From assembly GCA_035626855.1 (NCBI GenBank), contig DASPMW010000072.1, forward strand, positions 1 through 21,236: a stretch of DNA of 21,236 bases, read 5' to 3'. Positions within the stretch are counted from its first letter, which is position 1. Each line of letters opens with the position of its first letter. The position numbers and the translations under genes are program-made. This DNA comes from JAPWJZ01 sp035626855. Lineage in GTDB: Bacteria > Pseudomonadota > Alphaproteobacteria > Micavibrionales > UBA2020. This document shows positions 6,833-14,859 of this stretch, piece by piece. The notes under the pieces are model-generated. The model made no database searches. It was not told the origin of the DNA and was given only the letters and a program-made list of their open reading frames with translations.

Positions 6833-9532
6833 TTACGCGGCAGGCGCGGCGATTTTTGCTTTCGGCTTCATGATGCTGGTGAAGACGGCAGGCGCCTCCT
6901 TCGCTTCATGGATCATTGCGCCGAGCGTTGCATCCTCGGGGATGATCTGCTCGTTCGGGTCGGTGCCGGGCATGACGCGCGGCAACGGGCATTGCACCGC
7001 GAAGGCCTTCACGATCATCTCCGTCACTTCGCGGGCGTCGGCGACCGCCATCTTGTTGTCCTCGCCGCGGACGCGCGCGCCCTCGACCAGGAAGGCGTTG
7101 ACGGCTTCGACGGTTTTGGGATCGTCCTTCACCGCATAGGTCACGCCGCCCTTGGCAAGCTGCGATTCCAGGTCGGGGGAGATCGGCGCGGGGCCGACCA
7201 GCATGTAGCGATGCCAGTCCTGGTCCGTTTTATCGAGGTGCACTTTGTCCTCGACCAGCCACAGATATACCTGCTGCCCCTTCTCGTCCTTCGCGTTCAG
7301 GACGGTGAGGTTGAAACCCCACTTGCCCTTTCCTTCGCCGATGTTATAGGGCTCGACCTTGTCGGGCTGCGTCATGTCGGGCGGGTTGTCGAGGCGCTCG
7401 GTGAAGCCCACAGGCCAGAAGCGCTCGCGGTTTTCGTCCATGTATTTCGGCGCGACCATCGCGGCCAGCACCGCGCGGTAATCGACGAGTTCGAAGGCGC
7501 TGTCGTCTTCGGGCAGGTCGTAAACCGGGATCGCCTCCGCCGCCAGCAGCGGCTGCTTGCTGACCGTGTTGACGTCGTCGTTCGGGACTATGACGGTATG
7601 CGGGCTTGCCTTGCGCTGTTCCTCAAGTTCCTTGACGGCGCGAACGAGGCTGACCATCGGGATGATGCCTTCATCCGACTGGCGGACGTTCTTCCACTGC
7701 GCGCGGATGGCTGCGGTCGCGATCGAGCGCAGCGCCTGAAGTTCAGCGGAGCCGGCGACCTCGACGTTTTCCTCGAACTTCAGCAGTTGCGACAGCGGCT
7801 TGATTTCGTCGCTCGGCAGCGCTTCCTTGAAGTCGTCGCCGACGATGCCGTTATCCTTGGCAAGCTTCATGAGCGCGGCGCGGGTCTTGTTCATGCCGAC
7901 GGTCGCGTTGACGATGTTCCACTTGACCGCTTCGGCAAGGTTGGCGCCGAAGCTGTGCCAGCCAGGCGCGGTCTGGCCGATGACGCTCGTATCGAGGTCA
8001 TTGAAAGTCGCCGACAGGTCGAGGTTCAGCACCGCCTCATTCACCGGACGCGCTTCGGGCGATTTGTGTTTCGCATCGTTGTAGGACGCGCTGATGGTCC
8101 GGAACGTCAGGCCGATATTGCGGGCGCCCTCGCCCAGTTCATCGACGAGGCCTTTGTAGGCTTCCTGCGCGAGCAGCGGGCTGTCGTCATGCGCGAGCTG
8201 GTCCTGCTCGTGCCAGAAGGTCGCGACCTGGTTCGCGGCCTTGACGGTATCCGCGAATTTCAGCAGGAATTCTTTCTGATGCGGCGGGATCGCGTTCACT
8301 TCCTCCGCCGAGAGTTCGAGCTGACGCAGGGAGACGAGGAAGTTGGCGAAGGCTTCGGGCTGCGCCTGCGCCGCTTTCTGGAAGACGGTATAGAGCGTCG
8401 TCACCGGCAGGCCGGTCCAGACCTGCGAGGTGCGGTGCGCCCAGTCGGCCTGGCTCGCATCGCCGACACGAATGACATAAAGGCGGGAGCCGAGCGATTT
8501 CGAGAGCTCATGCGTGGTGATGCCGTCCGAGGCCTCGTTGCCCGCAACACCCATCATCCAGCTGGCGCGCATGTCGCCGGCGTTGAAGTCGAGGTAAGGC
8601 GGGCTGTCGTTGTCGAGCGCATCCCCCGATTCAGACATCGGGTTGTAGATACGTGCGGTCGGGCTTTCGCCGTTGAACACTTGCGTCACTGTGTTGAGAA
8701 CGTCGAGCGATTCCGGGATCGCCTTGGTCAATTCGTCGAGGAACAGCGGGCGGCCCGTGACCCATGATTCATACATCTCGCCCGGCACTGTCTTGACGCC
8801 GAAGGAGTTCGACTGGATCTGGATGCCCTCTTTCTCGTAGAGGAATTCCATGAGGTCCTTCGCGCGGCGCACGGCCGCGCCGCGGTCTTCCACTGTTTCG
8901 CCGCCATTGGTTCTGGGGCGGCCGACGGCGTCCCAGTTGATGCGCGCGCCTTCGTCGTTACGGATGACGGAGCCCGGGAATTCTGATTCCAGTGTATCGA
9001 GCGTGTCCTTAGAGACCTTGCCGCTTTCAACGCGCTTGTCGAACAGGTCCTTCACGCCCTTGCCGTAGTCGATGACGGTGCGGAACAGGATTTCGTGCAT
9101 GTTCATGCCGCCGCAGTCGACGACAATCGCGCCATCGGGGTGCGCCATGCGCGCGATTTTCTTGAATTCGTGGGATTTACCCGTGCCGGCATCGCCGAGC
9201 AGCGCAACCACGCGGTCGCTGCGGTCGGGCGCGAGACGCTCGAGGATTTTTTCGGTCACATGCATCATGCTCGGGATGGCCATTTCCCGGTACATGATGC
9301 CGTTGACGGCCTTCACGTTCATGTCGGAATAGACGACGATCGGATTGCGCGTATCCTGCACGATCTGGACCTGGTGGATGACGTTGCCCTGCGCGTCCTC
9401 GACGAGCTTCACTTTCGGGAACGGCAGGCCCGAGATGCCGACGGGCTTCTTCAGGCTGGCTATTTCCGCCGCCGTCAGCTCGCTGCGCTTCTTGGACATC
9501 ACGGACTGCGGTTTGTTGTCTTGGGCCATCAT
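6833..9532 (-). CDS. MoxR/CobS-like AAA+ ATPase, large form
   Basis: 899-aa cytosolic AAA+ ATPase, predicted to form a ring that remodels targets together with the VWA protein encoded just upstream. The AAA core spans about residues 85-365: Walker A GDAGTGKS (113-120), Walker B RPLFLDE (261-267), sensor-1 N332 in GVAGNEAS, and SLGSR ending at R350 as candidate arginine finger. The Walker A to Walker B interval is about 145 residues, much longer than the roughly 70 in CobS, which indicates an insertion. About 500 further residues match no domain I know; MoxR ATPases are usually near 320 aa. Tandem ATGs lie at 9532 and 9529, with AGGAG 4 and 7 nt upstream, so either may be used. It is the second gene of a three-gene operon. 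Confidence 0.8.
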   Translation of the reverse strand: MMAQDNKPQSVMSKKRSELTAAEIASLKKPVGISGLPFPKVKLVEDAQGNVIHQVQIVQDTRNPIVVYSDMNVKAVNGIMYREMAIPSMMHVTEKILERLAPDRSDRVVALLGDAGTGKSHEFKKIARMAHPDGAIVVDCGGMNMHEILFRTVIDYGKGVKDLFDKRVESGKVSKDTLDTLESEFPGSVIRNDEGARINWDAVGRPRTNGGETVEDRGAAVRRAKDLMEFLYEKEGIQIQSNSFGVKTVPGEMYESWVTGRPLFLDELTKAIPESLDVLNTVTQVFNGESPTARIYNPMSESGDALDNDSPPYLDFNAGDMRASWMMGVAGNEASDGITTHELSKSLGSRLYVIRVGDASQADWAHRTSQVWTGLPVTTLYTVFQKAAQAQPEAFANFLVSLRQLELSAEEVNAIPPHQKEFLLKFADTVKAANQVATFWHEQDQLAHDDSPLLAQEAYKGLVDELGEGARNIGLTFRTISASYNDAKHKSPEARPVNEAVLNLDLSATFNDLDTSVIGQTAPGWHSFGANLAEAVKWNIVNATVGMNKTRAALMKLAKDNGIVGDDFKEALPSDEIKPLSQLLKFEENVEVAGSAELQALRSIATAAIRAQWKNVRQSDEGIIPMVSLVRAVKELEEQRKASPHTVIVPNDDVNTVSKQPLLAAEAIPVYDLPEDDSAFELVDYRAVLAAMVAPKYMDENRERFWPVGFTERLDNPPDMTQPDKVEPYNIGEGKGKWGFNLTVLNAKDEKGQQVYLWLVEDKVHLDKTDQDWHRYMLVGPAPISPDLESQLAKGGVTYAVKDDPKTVEAVNAFLVEGARVRGEDNKMAVADAREVTEMIVKAFAVQCPLPRVMPGTDPNEQIIPEDATLGAMIHEAKEAPAVFTSIMKPKAKIAAPAA

Positions 9533-9550
9533 CGTTCTCCTGTTGAATCC

Positions 9551-12500
9551 TTACATATCGTTGAGCTGCCGCGACACGTTCTTGTAACGCGCGCGCTTGC
9601 GGTCATCCGGCACCACTTCCACCTTGAAGCGCTTGACGCGTGCGAGCGTGCGGCGCGACAGCTCGATCGGCACGGTGCGCGCATCGTCGCCGCGCAGCAC
9701 GCCGACCTTGCGGTCGCCGGTTTTGGCGGTGATTTTCTTCATGAGCTTTTCCATCTCGGTGTCGGCTTCGCGGCTGCCCTTGTTGACGAGCACGGCGACG
9801 TCGATCGAGAGGTTCTTGGTTCCCTGCGTAATGGCGACGACGCGCTTTTCAGCCTCGTCCTTGTCCTGGATCTCGCCGTCGGAATAGACCATTACATGCG
9901 AGGAGCCGCTGATCGTGCCGTTCCGGTTGCGATGCGCGGCCAGGGTTTCCATCGTGGTGTCGAAAGCGGGCGCGAGATCTGTGCCGCTGTTGATGCCGCG
10001 GCGCACCCGCTCCACGTTTTCGCCCACTTCCTTGAGCGGCATGTCGGGCGAGGCGATAATGAGCGGCTTTTTATTGCCCCAGATGATGATCCAACCGTCG
10101 ATGCCAGCCTTGCGCGCCGCCATGTAGTTAATGACAGCGCTTTGCAGCGCGACCTCCATCGCCGTAACCCCACCCAGGTTTTTCATCGGCATCGAGCCGG
10201 AACCGTCGATGAGCGAAACGATTTCGATCGTTGAATCGGCGAGATGGGGTTCGTCGCGCTTGATCTTCTTGAAATCCTCGACCGTGACCGGCTGGCCGAA
10301 GGCCTGCTTGAGCTTGGTGCGGCGCGATTTTTCCATGTCATGGCGGCCGAGGAAGTTGCCGTCGGTCGCGATGAAGGAATGCTTGTCGCGCGACATCTTG
10401 CGGATCGCGCGGCGCTGCTCGGCGCGGATCTGCTTGTAAATGTTTGCCTGCGCGTTGATGAGCGGCGCGAGTTCATACACCCGGCGGTTGAAGTCGCGCC
10501 AGTCGCCCTTGGCGAGCTTGGACAGGTCGATATCGTTTTGCTGCTTCGCCGTGTCCTTATCGAGCTCGTTGCCCTTGGGCATGTCCTTGGCGGCCTGGCG
10601 CTGCTCGGCCTTTTCCTGTTCGGTCAAATCCTCGCGCGCGGGCTCTTTATCTTTATAGTCGCTGACCTTCTTGGGTTTGCTGGGCGCGCTGTCCTTTTCC
10701 TCGCCGGGGCCGTCCTTGCCGTCGGCTTCGTTGTCGTCTCCCTCCGCATCCTGGCCGTTCGCCTCCTCAGCCTCCTTCTCGCGGCCCTTGCCGGGATCTT
10801 CGCTGAGGTCGCCGATTTGCTCCATATCCTCGTCGTCGAGCTCGACGTCGTCATCGCCGTTGCCGTCTTCGTCTTCCTCGTCCGTGATGGTGATGCCGCT
10901 GTCCTGCTCCTGGCCTTCGCCGTCGTCATTATCGCTGATATCGGGCGAAGAGTCCGCGCCGCCGGAGGTGCTGCCCTCGTCGTCGCCCGGCTCGCCGCCG
11001 TCTTCGCCGCCCTGATCCTGGCCCTTGCCGCCCTGCGGTTTTTGCTTCTTGCCTGATTTTTTGCCCTGCTGGCCCTCTTGGCCTTCCTGACCATCCTGCT
11101 CTTCGCCGTCCTGGTCCTGGTCGTCGCCGCCCTGCTGGTTGTCCTGCTGTTGCTGCTGTTCTTTTTTCTTTTTCTGCTGTTCTTTCTTCTGCTCGGCCTT
11201 TTTATCGAGCTTTTCCTCGTAGGCCTTCAGGATCACATCGGCATAGGGCTTCAGGTAAGTGTCCCAGACATGCTCCATCACGCGGCCGCGCTGCTCCGAT
11301 GTATAGGCCACAATGGCGCGGTAGCTGTCCTGCAGGCTTTGATAGGGCTCGTGCTGGAGAATGCGGTCGGCGGCCTGCGGCTGGAGGTTGCGGATGCCAT
11401 GCGCCTTGGCCGCGAGGAACAGCACAGCCTCCACCGGGTCGGCTTCCGCCTGCAGGTTTTTCACCTTCATTTTTTCCAGCAATTCGCGGGCATACTCGGC
11501 CGCGCGCTGCTCGGGGGTTTTCTCCTCGCCGAAGGTCATATCGCCAAACGCGTTGTCGAGGTCGAGGAAGGAGGTCGTTGCCTTTTTGATTTCACCCTGC
11601 TCGGCCATATGAGCGATCGCACGCTGGCGATCGAGCGGGATGCGGATCAGTTCGGGGTTCGGATTGACCTGCCCGACCGACATGTCGATCAGGTATTCGA
11701 ACGCGTCCTTGCCGGCCGCGCCCGGAATGGAAGATACGTCAACCGCGCGGCGGATATCTTCAGGGATGATATGCAGGCGCTGCCAGGCATCGTCTGTGCC
11801 GCGGAACAAGCCGTTCTGTTCGTAATAGGCCAGCAACACGGCGGTGTTGATCTGGTCGAACATCTTGCTGGCAATTTCCTTGGAGATGTTGCCCGCTTGA
11901 ATCTCTTTCACTTCATCATCGGTAAGCGGCGTCACGGCACGGCGGCGGCGTTCGGCGCGCTCGGCTTCGGCGGCTTCCTTCTTCTGCTGCTTTTCTTCCC
12001 AGGCGGCGCGTTTGGGATCGTCGGTCGCGGGGGGCTGGTCGGTGCCGACCTTCACGTCGCGCGTGAAGTCCATATTACCCATCAGCTCGCCGAAGCCCTG
12101 CAGCACGGCGCTGACGTAATTGAGCGAATTGCCGAAGTTCTGGTTGATCTCGCCTGATTTATTGGCGGAGAACTGGTTTACGACCGTATCCTCGGTCATG
12201 TGCCAGAGCTTGAAGCGAAGCTGCCATTCGGCAACGTCGAGCATCAGCTGGCGGTATTCCGCCTTTTTCATCTTGATGCGCGGCTTTTTCTTGGTCGGGT
12301 CCGCGCTCGCGCCGGGCTCGACGGTGCTGGGGTCGATCAGGACCTTCACCTTTTCATACAGCTGCTTCATATGCGGGCTGTAGGTGTTGGAAAGTTCCGA
12401 GTGGCCGATTTCGTGCAGGTGGACCGCGCGGACATGCTCGAAGCCCATCAGCAACATATAATACATGTCGAGGTTGATGTGGTTCGATTTCGGGTTGTAA

Positions 12501-12967
12501 TAGAACCAGGTGCCGGGCGCGCCCCAGTCAAAAGTGGTGTCTGCATTCTGCAGCGAGCGCGCGATGACTTTCGACACGCCGATCGCTTCATTATTGAATC
12601 CGATCGTGCCGCCCATCTGTTTCCACAGCGTGCTGTTCGACACTTTGGCTTTTTCATCGGCGCGCATCATGCGCGTCATGACGGCGGCCCAGAGCAATTG
12701 TTTTGCGGGGGAATTCAGCTCGATATCGATCTCGGCGCCGACCGCACGGTCGACTGCCGCCTGTTTCGCCAGCGCCGCCTGCCCGCCCAGGTTATCGACC
12801 TTGGCGAGGCGATCGACGAAATCCTCGAACTGCTCCTGCGTGAATTTTTTATCCTGATAGGCGTGCTTCAGCTCGATACGCATCTGCGTGATCGGCAGGG
12901 AGAGAATGCGATCGATCTCTTCCTTGCCAAATACTTTTCCAGCCTCGTCTGTCAGCCGAGTGGCCAT
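9551..12967 (-). CDS. Zincin-VWA protein with acidic linker, AAA+ partner
   Basis: 1138-aa cytosolic protein built like a giant CobT. The N-terminal region (about 80-300) has a metallopeptidase signature: HEIGH (H185, E186, H189) followed about 70 residues later by TEDTVVNQ (258-265). This recalls the DUF2201-type peptidase domains fused to VWA domains, with D260 or E259 as possible third zinc ligand. A Lys/Gln-rich coiled coil (about 584-610) leads into a strongly acidic low-complexity linker (to about 770). The C-terminal VWA domain has a complete MIDAS: DGSGS (921-925), T996 in SGTD and D1030 in YSDG. VWA proteins next to MoxR-type ATPases act as metal-dependent adaptors. I start at ATG 12967, because the 33 upstream in-frame codons are AT-rich and look non-coding; the ribosome-binding site is weak. 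Confidence 0.8.
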   Translation of the reverse strand: MATRLTDEAGKVFGKEEIDRILSLPITQMRIELKHAYQDKKFTQEQFEDFVDRLAKVDNLGGQAALAKQAAVDRAVGAEIDIELNSPAKQLLWAAVMTRMMRADEKAKVSNSTLWKQMGGTIGFNNEAIGVSKVIARSLQNADTTFDWGAPGTWFYYNPKSNHINLDMYYMLLMGFEHVRAVHLHEIGHSELSNTYSPHMKQLYEKVKVLIDPSTVEPGASADPTKKKPRIKMKKAEYRQLMLDVAEWQLRFKLWHMTEDTVVNQFSANKSGEINQNFGNSLNYVSAVLQGFGELMGNMDFTRDVKVGTDQPPATDDPKRAAWEEKQQKKEAAEAERAERRRRAVTPLTDDEVKEIQAGNISKEIASKMFDQINTAVLLAYYEQNGLFRGTDDAWQRLHIIPEDIRRAVDVSSIPGAAGKDAFEYLIDMSVGQVNPNPELIRIPLDRQRAIAHMAEQGEIKKATTSFLDLDNAFGDMTFGEEKTPEQRAAEYARELLEKMKVKNLQAEADPVEAVLFLAAKAHGIRNLQPQAADRILQHEPYQSLQDSYRAIVAYTSEQRGRVMEHVWDTYLKPYADVILKAYEEKLDKKAEQKKEQQKKKKEQQQQQDNQQGGDDQDQDGEEQDGQEGQEGQQGKKSGKKQKPQGGKGQDQGGEDGGEPGDDEGSTSGGADSSPDISDNDDGEGQEQDSGITITDEEDEDGNGDDDVELDDEDMEQIGDLSEDPGKGREKEAEEANGQDAEGDDNEADGKDGPGEEKDSAPSKPKKVSDYKDKEPAREDLTEQEKAEQRQAAKDMPKGNELDKDTAKQQNDIDLSKLAKGDWRDFNRRVYELAPLINAQANIYKQIRAEQRRAIRKMSRDKHSFIATDGNFLGRHDMEKSRRTKLKQAFGQPVTVEDFKKIKRDEPHLADSTIEIVSLIDGSGSMPMKNLGGVTAMEVALQSAVINYMAARKAGIDGWIIIWGNKKPLIIASPDMPLKEVGENVERVRRGINSGTDLAPAFDTTMETLAAHRNRNGTISGSSHVMVYSDGEIQDKDEAEKRVVAITQGTKNLSIDVAVLVNKGSREADTEMEKLMKKITAKTGDRKVGVLRGDDARTVPIELSRRTLARVKRFKVEVVPDDRKRARYKNVSRQLNDM

Positions 12968-13245
12968 ACGCCGGTTACCGCCCTTTAACACACACCAAGT
13001 GGCATTACCCTTGTTCGAGTATGCCTTATTATTTTCGATAATAATTAAGTTACGCTTAATTTCCAATCAAAAACGGAAACGTTGTGTAAGTATTTGAAAA
13101 GGCACTGTAATAAAATTACGCTGTTTCTAAATATTTGATAGTTATGGGAATTGTATGACAGGTAGGCAGAATCATATTCAACGGCTGTCGAATTGCGCCG
13201 CAAGCGGCTAGAGTAACGGGGCAAGGCCTTTTCAGGACGGCATCC
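12968..13245. promoter_or_regulatory. Divergent AT-rich control region with two dyad symmetries
   Basis: An AT-rich gap lies between the minus-strand AAA+/VWA operon and the plus-strand Kir-like gene, so promoters for both must lie here. Two inverted repeats stand out: ATTAAG-TTACG-CTTAAT (13044-13060) and GTAAT-AAA-ATTAC (13107-13119, with partly matching flanks). Either could be an operator for a dimeric regulator. I found no unambiguous -35/-10 pair. Confidence 0.4.
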
Positions 13246-14088
13246 ATGTTCCACCGCGATTTTTTCAAGATTACTGCACTTTATACATTCGGCATCGTCG
13301 TGACGCTCGGCGCGTGCTGGATGATGCTAGGCCTCGCGCTGCCGGATGCGAAGCTGGACCTGCTACAGACGATCACCAGCGCCTTTGGCATCAACCTGCC
13401 GAATAACATGCCGCTCGATATGTCGGACGAGGCGCGGCTGGCGGCGGTCGTCATGATTATCGCGATGATGTCGATCGGCCTTGTGATCCTGAACGTGTTT
13501 TTCAGCGCGGTGATTACGGCGCGCTTTATCCGCCCGCGCGTGGATCTGGTGCTGTCGAAGCGTGGCGTGCTGTCGACCGTCTGGAACGCGAGCATGCCTT
13601 ATGTGCTGGTGCGCATGTCGAACTTCTATCCGGCGGACCTCGTCGATGTGTCCCTGAACATCGCACTGACGGTCGAGGAAACGCATGTCATCAACGGCAC
13701 GCCCGACACCTTCCGCACCTATTTCACGATCGAGCAGTTCACGCCGCAGCGCATCCTTGTGATGGAGCAGAAAATGCCATGGAGCATCGCGGTGCCGGGC
13801 GATATCCTGCTGTCGAATTCGAAAACCCGCGCCTACCCCTTCCGCCCCGGCAAGGTCATCGTCGATTCAATCGCCAAGGAAGGCATGAAGCCCGCGACCG
13901 TGAAACGCTCGCTGCAGATCCTGATTCAGGGCACCGACGCCCGCTCTTATTCGCACTTCGTTATCCACAAGAATATCGCGATCGACGAGCAGGACGGGCA
14001 GAATTACACGCTACACCTGCATCGCGGCGTCTTCAAATCCCTGCCGCTGCAGATTTCCGACGCCGCGCAACTGGAGCAATACGCATGA
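13246..14088 (+). CDS. Kir-like membrane protein without a K+ filter
   Basis: 280-aa inner-membrane protein with two predicted transmembrane helices (about 8-31 and 64-91) and a cytosolic C-terminal domain. From ARFIRPR at the end of the second helix, the pattern follows inward-rectifier (KirBac) cytoplasmic domains: RP motif, a stretch near VLSKRGVLS, LVRMSNFYPADLVD, PWSIAVPGD, and LIQGTDARSYSHFV. However, the loop between the helices (about 32-63) contains no pore helix and no T-x-G-[YF]-G filter, so K+ selectivity is not expected. It may be a regulatory or sensory relative (inference). AGGA lies 9 nt before the ATG. Its stop overlaps the next start by 4 nt (ATGA), so the two are translationally coupled. 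Confidence 0.55.
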   Translation: MFHRDFFKITALYTFGIVVTLGACWMMLGLALPDAKLDLLQTITSAFGINLPNNMPLDMSDEARLAAVVMIIAMMSIGLVILNVFFSAVITARFIRPRVDLVLSKRGVLSTVWNASMPYVLVRMSNFYPADLVDVSLNIALTVEETHVINGTPDTFRTYFTIEQFTPQRILVMEQKMPWSIAVPGDILLSNSKTRAYPFRPGKVIVDSIAKEGMKPATVKRSLQILIQGTDARSYSHFVIHKNIAIDEQDGQNYTLHLHRGVFKSLPLQISDAAQLEQYA

Positions 14089-14330
14089 CCGAACCCACGC
14101 CCGAACAACGCGAGAAGAACCAGGACATGATCCTGCAGATCATCCGTGGCACCGGCGCCGTGCTGATGATCGCGGGTGCGGCGATGGGCTTTAACCTCGG
14201 CCATATTGCGCAGCATCTGGGGCTGGATGGCAATATGCACCGCCTGCTGGGCGGCGCGATATTCTTTGCGGGGATCATTGATTTCGCAGTGCTGCCGGGG
14301 ATCCTGGACCGCGCGCTGAAGGACAAGTAA
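14085..14330 (+). CDS. Small two-helix membrane protein
   Basis: 81-aa hypothetical inner-membrane protein. After a short charged N-terminus there are two hydrophobic helices (about 18-40 and 54-75), each containing small-residue packing motifs (GAAMG, GGAIFFAG), and a charged tail. I recognise no family. The ATGA overlap with the upstream Kir-like gene indicates coupled translation and perhaps a shared complex. Its stop is only 2 nt from the stop of the convergent YaiI-family gene, so the two transcripts must overlap at their 3' ends. Confidence 0.7.
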   Translation: MTEPTPEQREKNQDMILQIIRGTGAVLMIAGAAMGFNLGHIAQHLGLDGNMHRLLGGAIFFAGIIDFAVLPGILDRALKDK

Positions 14331-14332
14331 GC

Positions 14333-14794
14333 CTAGCGCTTCGCCTTTGCGAGATGCTTGTCGAGCTGGTTCGAAAATTCCTGGCGCTGCTTGGGCCCGA
14401 AGGCAGGGCCGCCACCGCCCCCGCCCTGCTCGATCGCGCCACTGCCGCGGATCGAATCCATGAAATCCCGCATGTTGAGGATCTGCTTGATGTTCTCTGG
14501 CGTGAACAGGCGCCCGGCCGGGTCGAGGGCGGTTGCGCCCTTCCCCACCACCTGCGCGGCAAAGGGAATGTCGGCGGTGATTACGAGGTCGCCCGGTTCG
14601 CACAGCTCGACAATTTTTGCATCGGCGATATCCGGCCCGTCCGGCACCTGCAGCAGCGCGATATGCGGCGCGACATTGAGGCGCAGCGCCTGGTTGGTCA
14701 CAAAGGTCGTCGCAATCCCGGTGCGCTCCGCTGCGCGGATCACGATCTCGCGAATGACTTTTGGGCAGGCATCGGCGTCGACGTAGATTTTCAT
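14333..14794 (-). CDS. YaiI/YqxD family protein (UPF0178, DUF188)
   Basis: 153-aa soluble protein of the widespread YaiI/YqxD family, which has a PIN-like fold and no firmly assigned role. The family N-terminus YVDADACP (4-11) and the GDLVITADIPFA block (68-79, where D is normally conserved) are intact. The C-terminus has a run of six glycines, which looks like a variable linker. The length is typical. The ATG has a strong AGGGAGG ribosome-binding site about 5 nt upstream. It is convergent with the membrane-protein pair, and a degenerate palindromic repeat separates it from phaB upstream. Confidence 0.9.
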   Translation of the reverse strand: MKIYVDADACPKVIREIVIRAAERTGIATTFVTNQALRLNVAPHIALLQVPDGPDIADAKIVELCEPGDLVITADIPFAAQVVGKGATALDPAGRLFTPENIKQILNMRDFMDSIRGSGAIEQGGGGGGPAFGPKQRQEFSNQLDKHLAKAKR

Positions 14795-14810
14795 TTAAAC
14801 CTCCCTTACC

Positions 14811-14838
14811 GTCATGCCACCTTGCGCGGACATGACAG
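14811..14838. repeat. Degenerate copy of the GTCAT...CAG palindrome
   Basis: GTCATGCC (14811-14818), the core CTTGCGCGG (14821-14829) and CATGACAGG match the left arm of the large repeat at 4099-4130 at most positions. The outer GTCATG and CATGAC form an inverted repeat. It sits between phaB and the YaiI-family gene and could act as a 3' hairpin for phaB, although no U tract follows. Confidence 0.5.
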
Positions 14839-14859
14839 GCAGATAGAAGTCTAGGATTT

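Noticed and set aside
6455..8767. 770-codon plus-strand open frame opposite the AAA+ ATPase
   Set aside because: Composition is rich in Arg, His, Asp and Gly with no domain, as expected for an antisense frame of a GC-rich gene; the minus strand has clear AAA+ motifs.
10600..11220. Repetitive-looking DNA considered as a tandem repeat or CRISPR-like array
   Set aside because: It is the coding sequence of an acidic Gln/Gly/Asp/Glu-rich linker; there are no regular repeat-spacer units.
12968..13066. N-terminal extension of the VWA protein to an ATG at 13066
   Set aside because: The extension is AT-rich, has an unlikely sequence and lies in the divergent promoter region; ATG 12967 begins the protein-like sequence.
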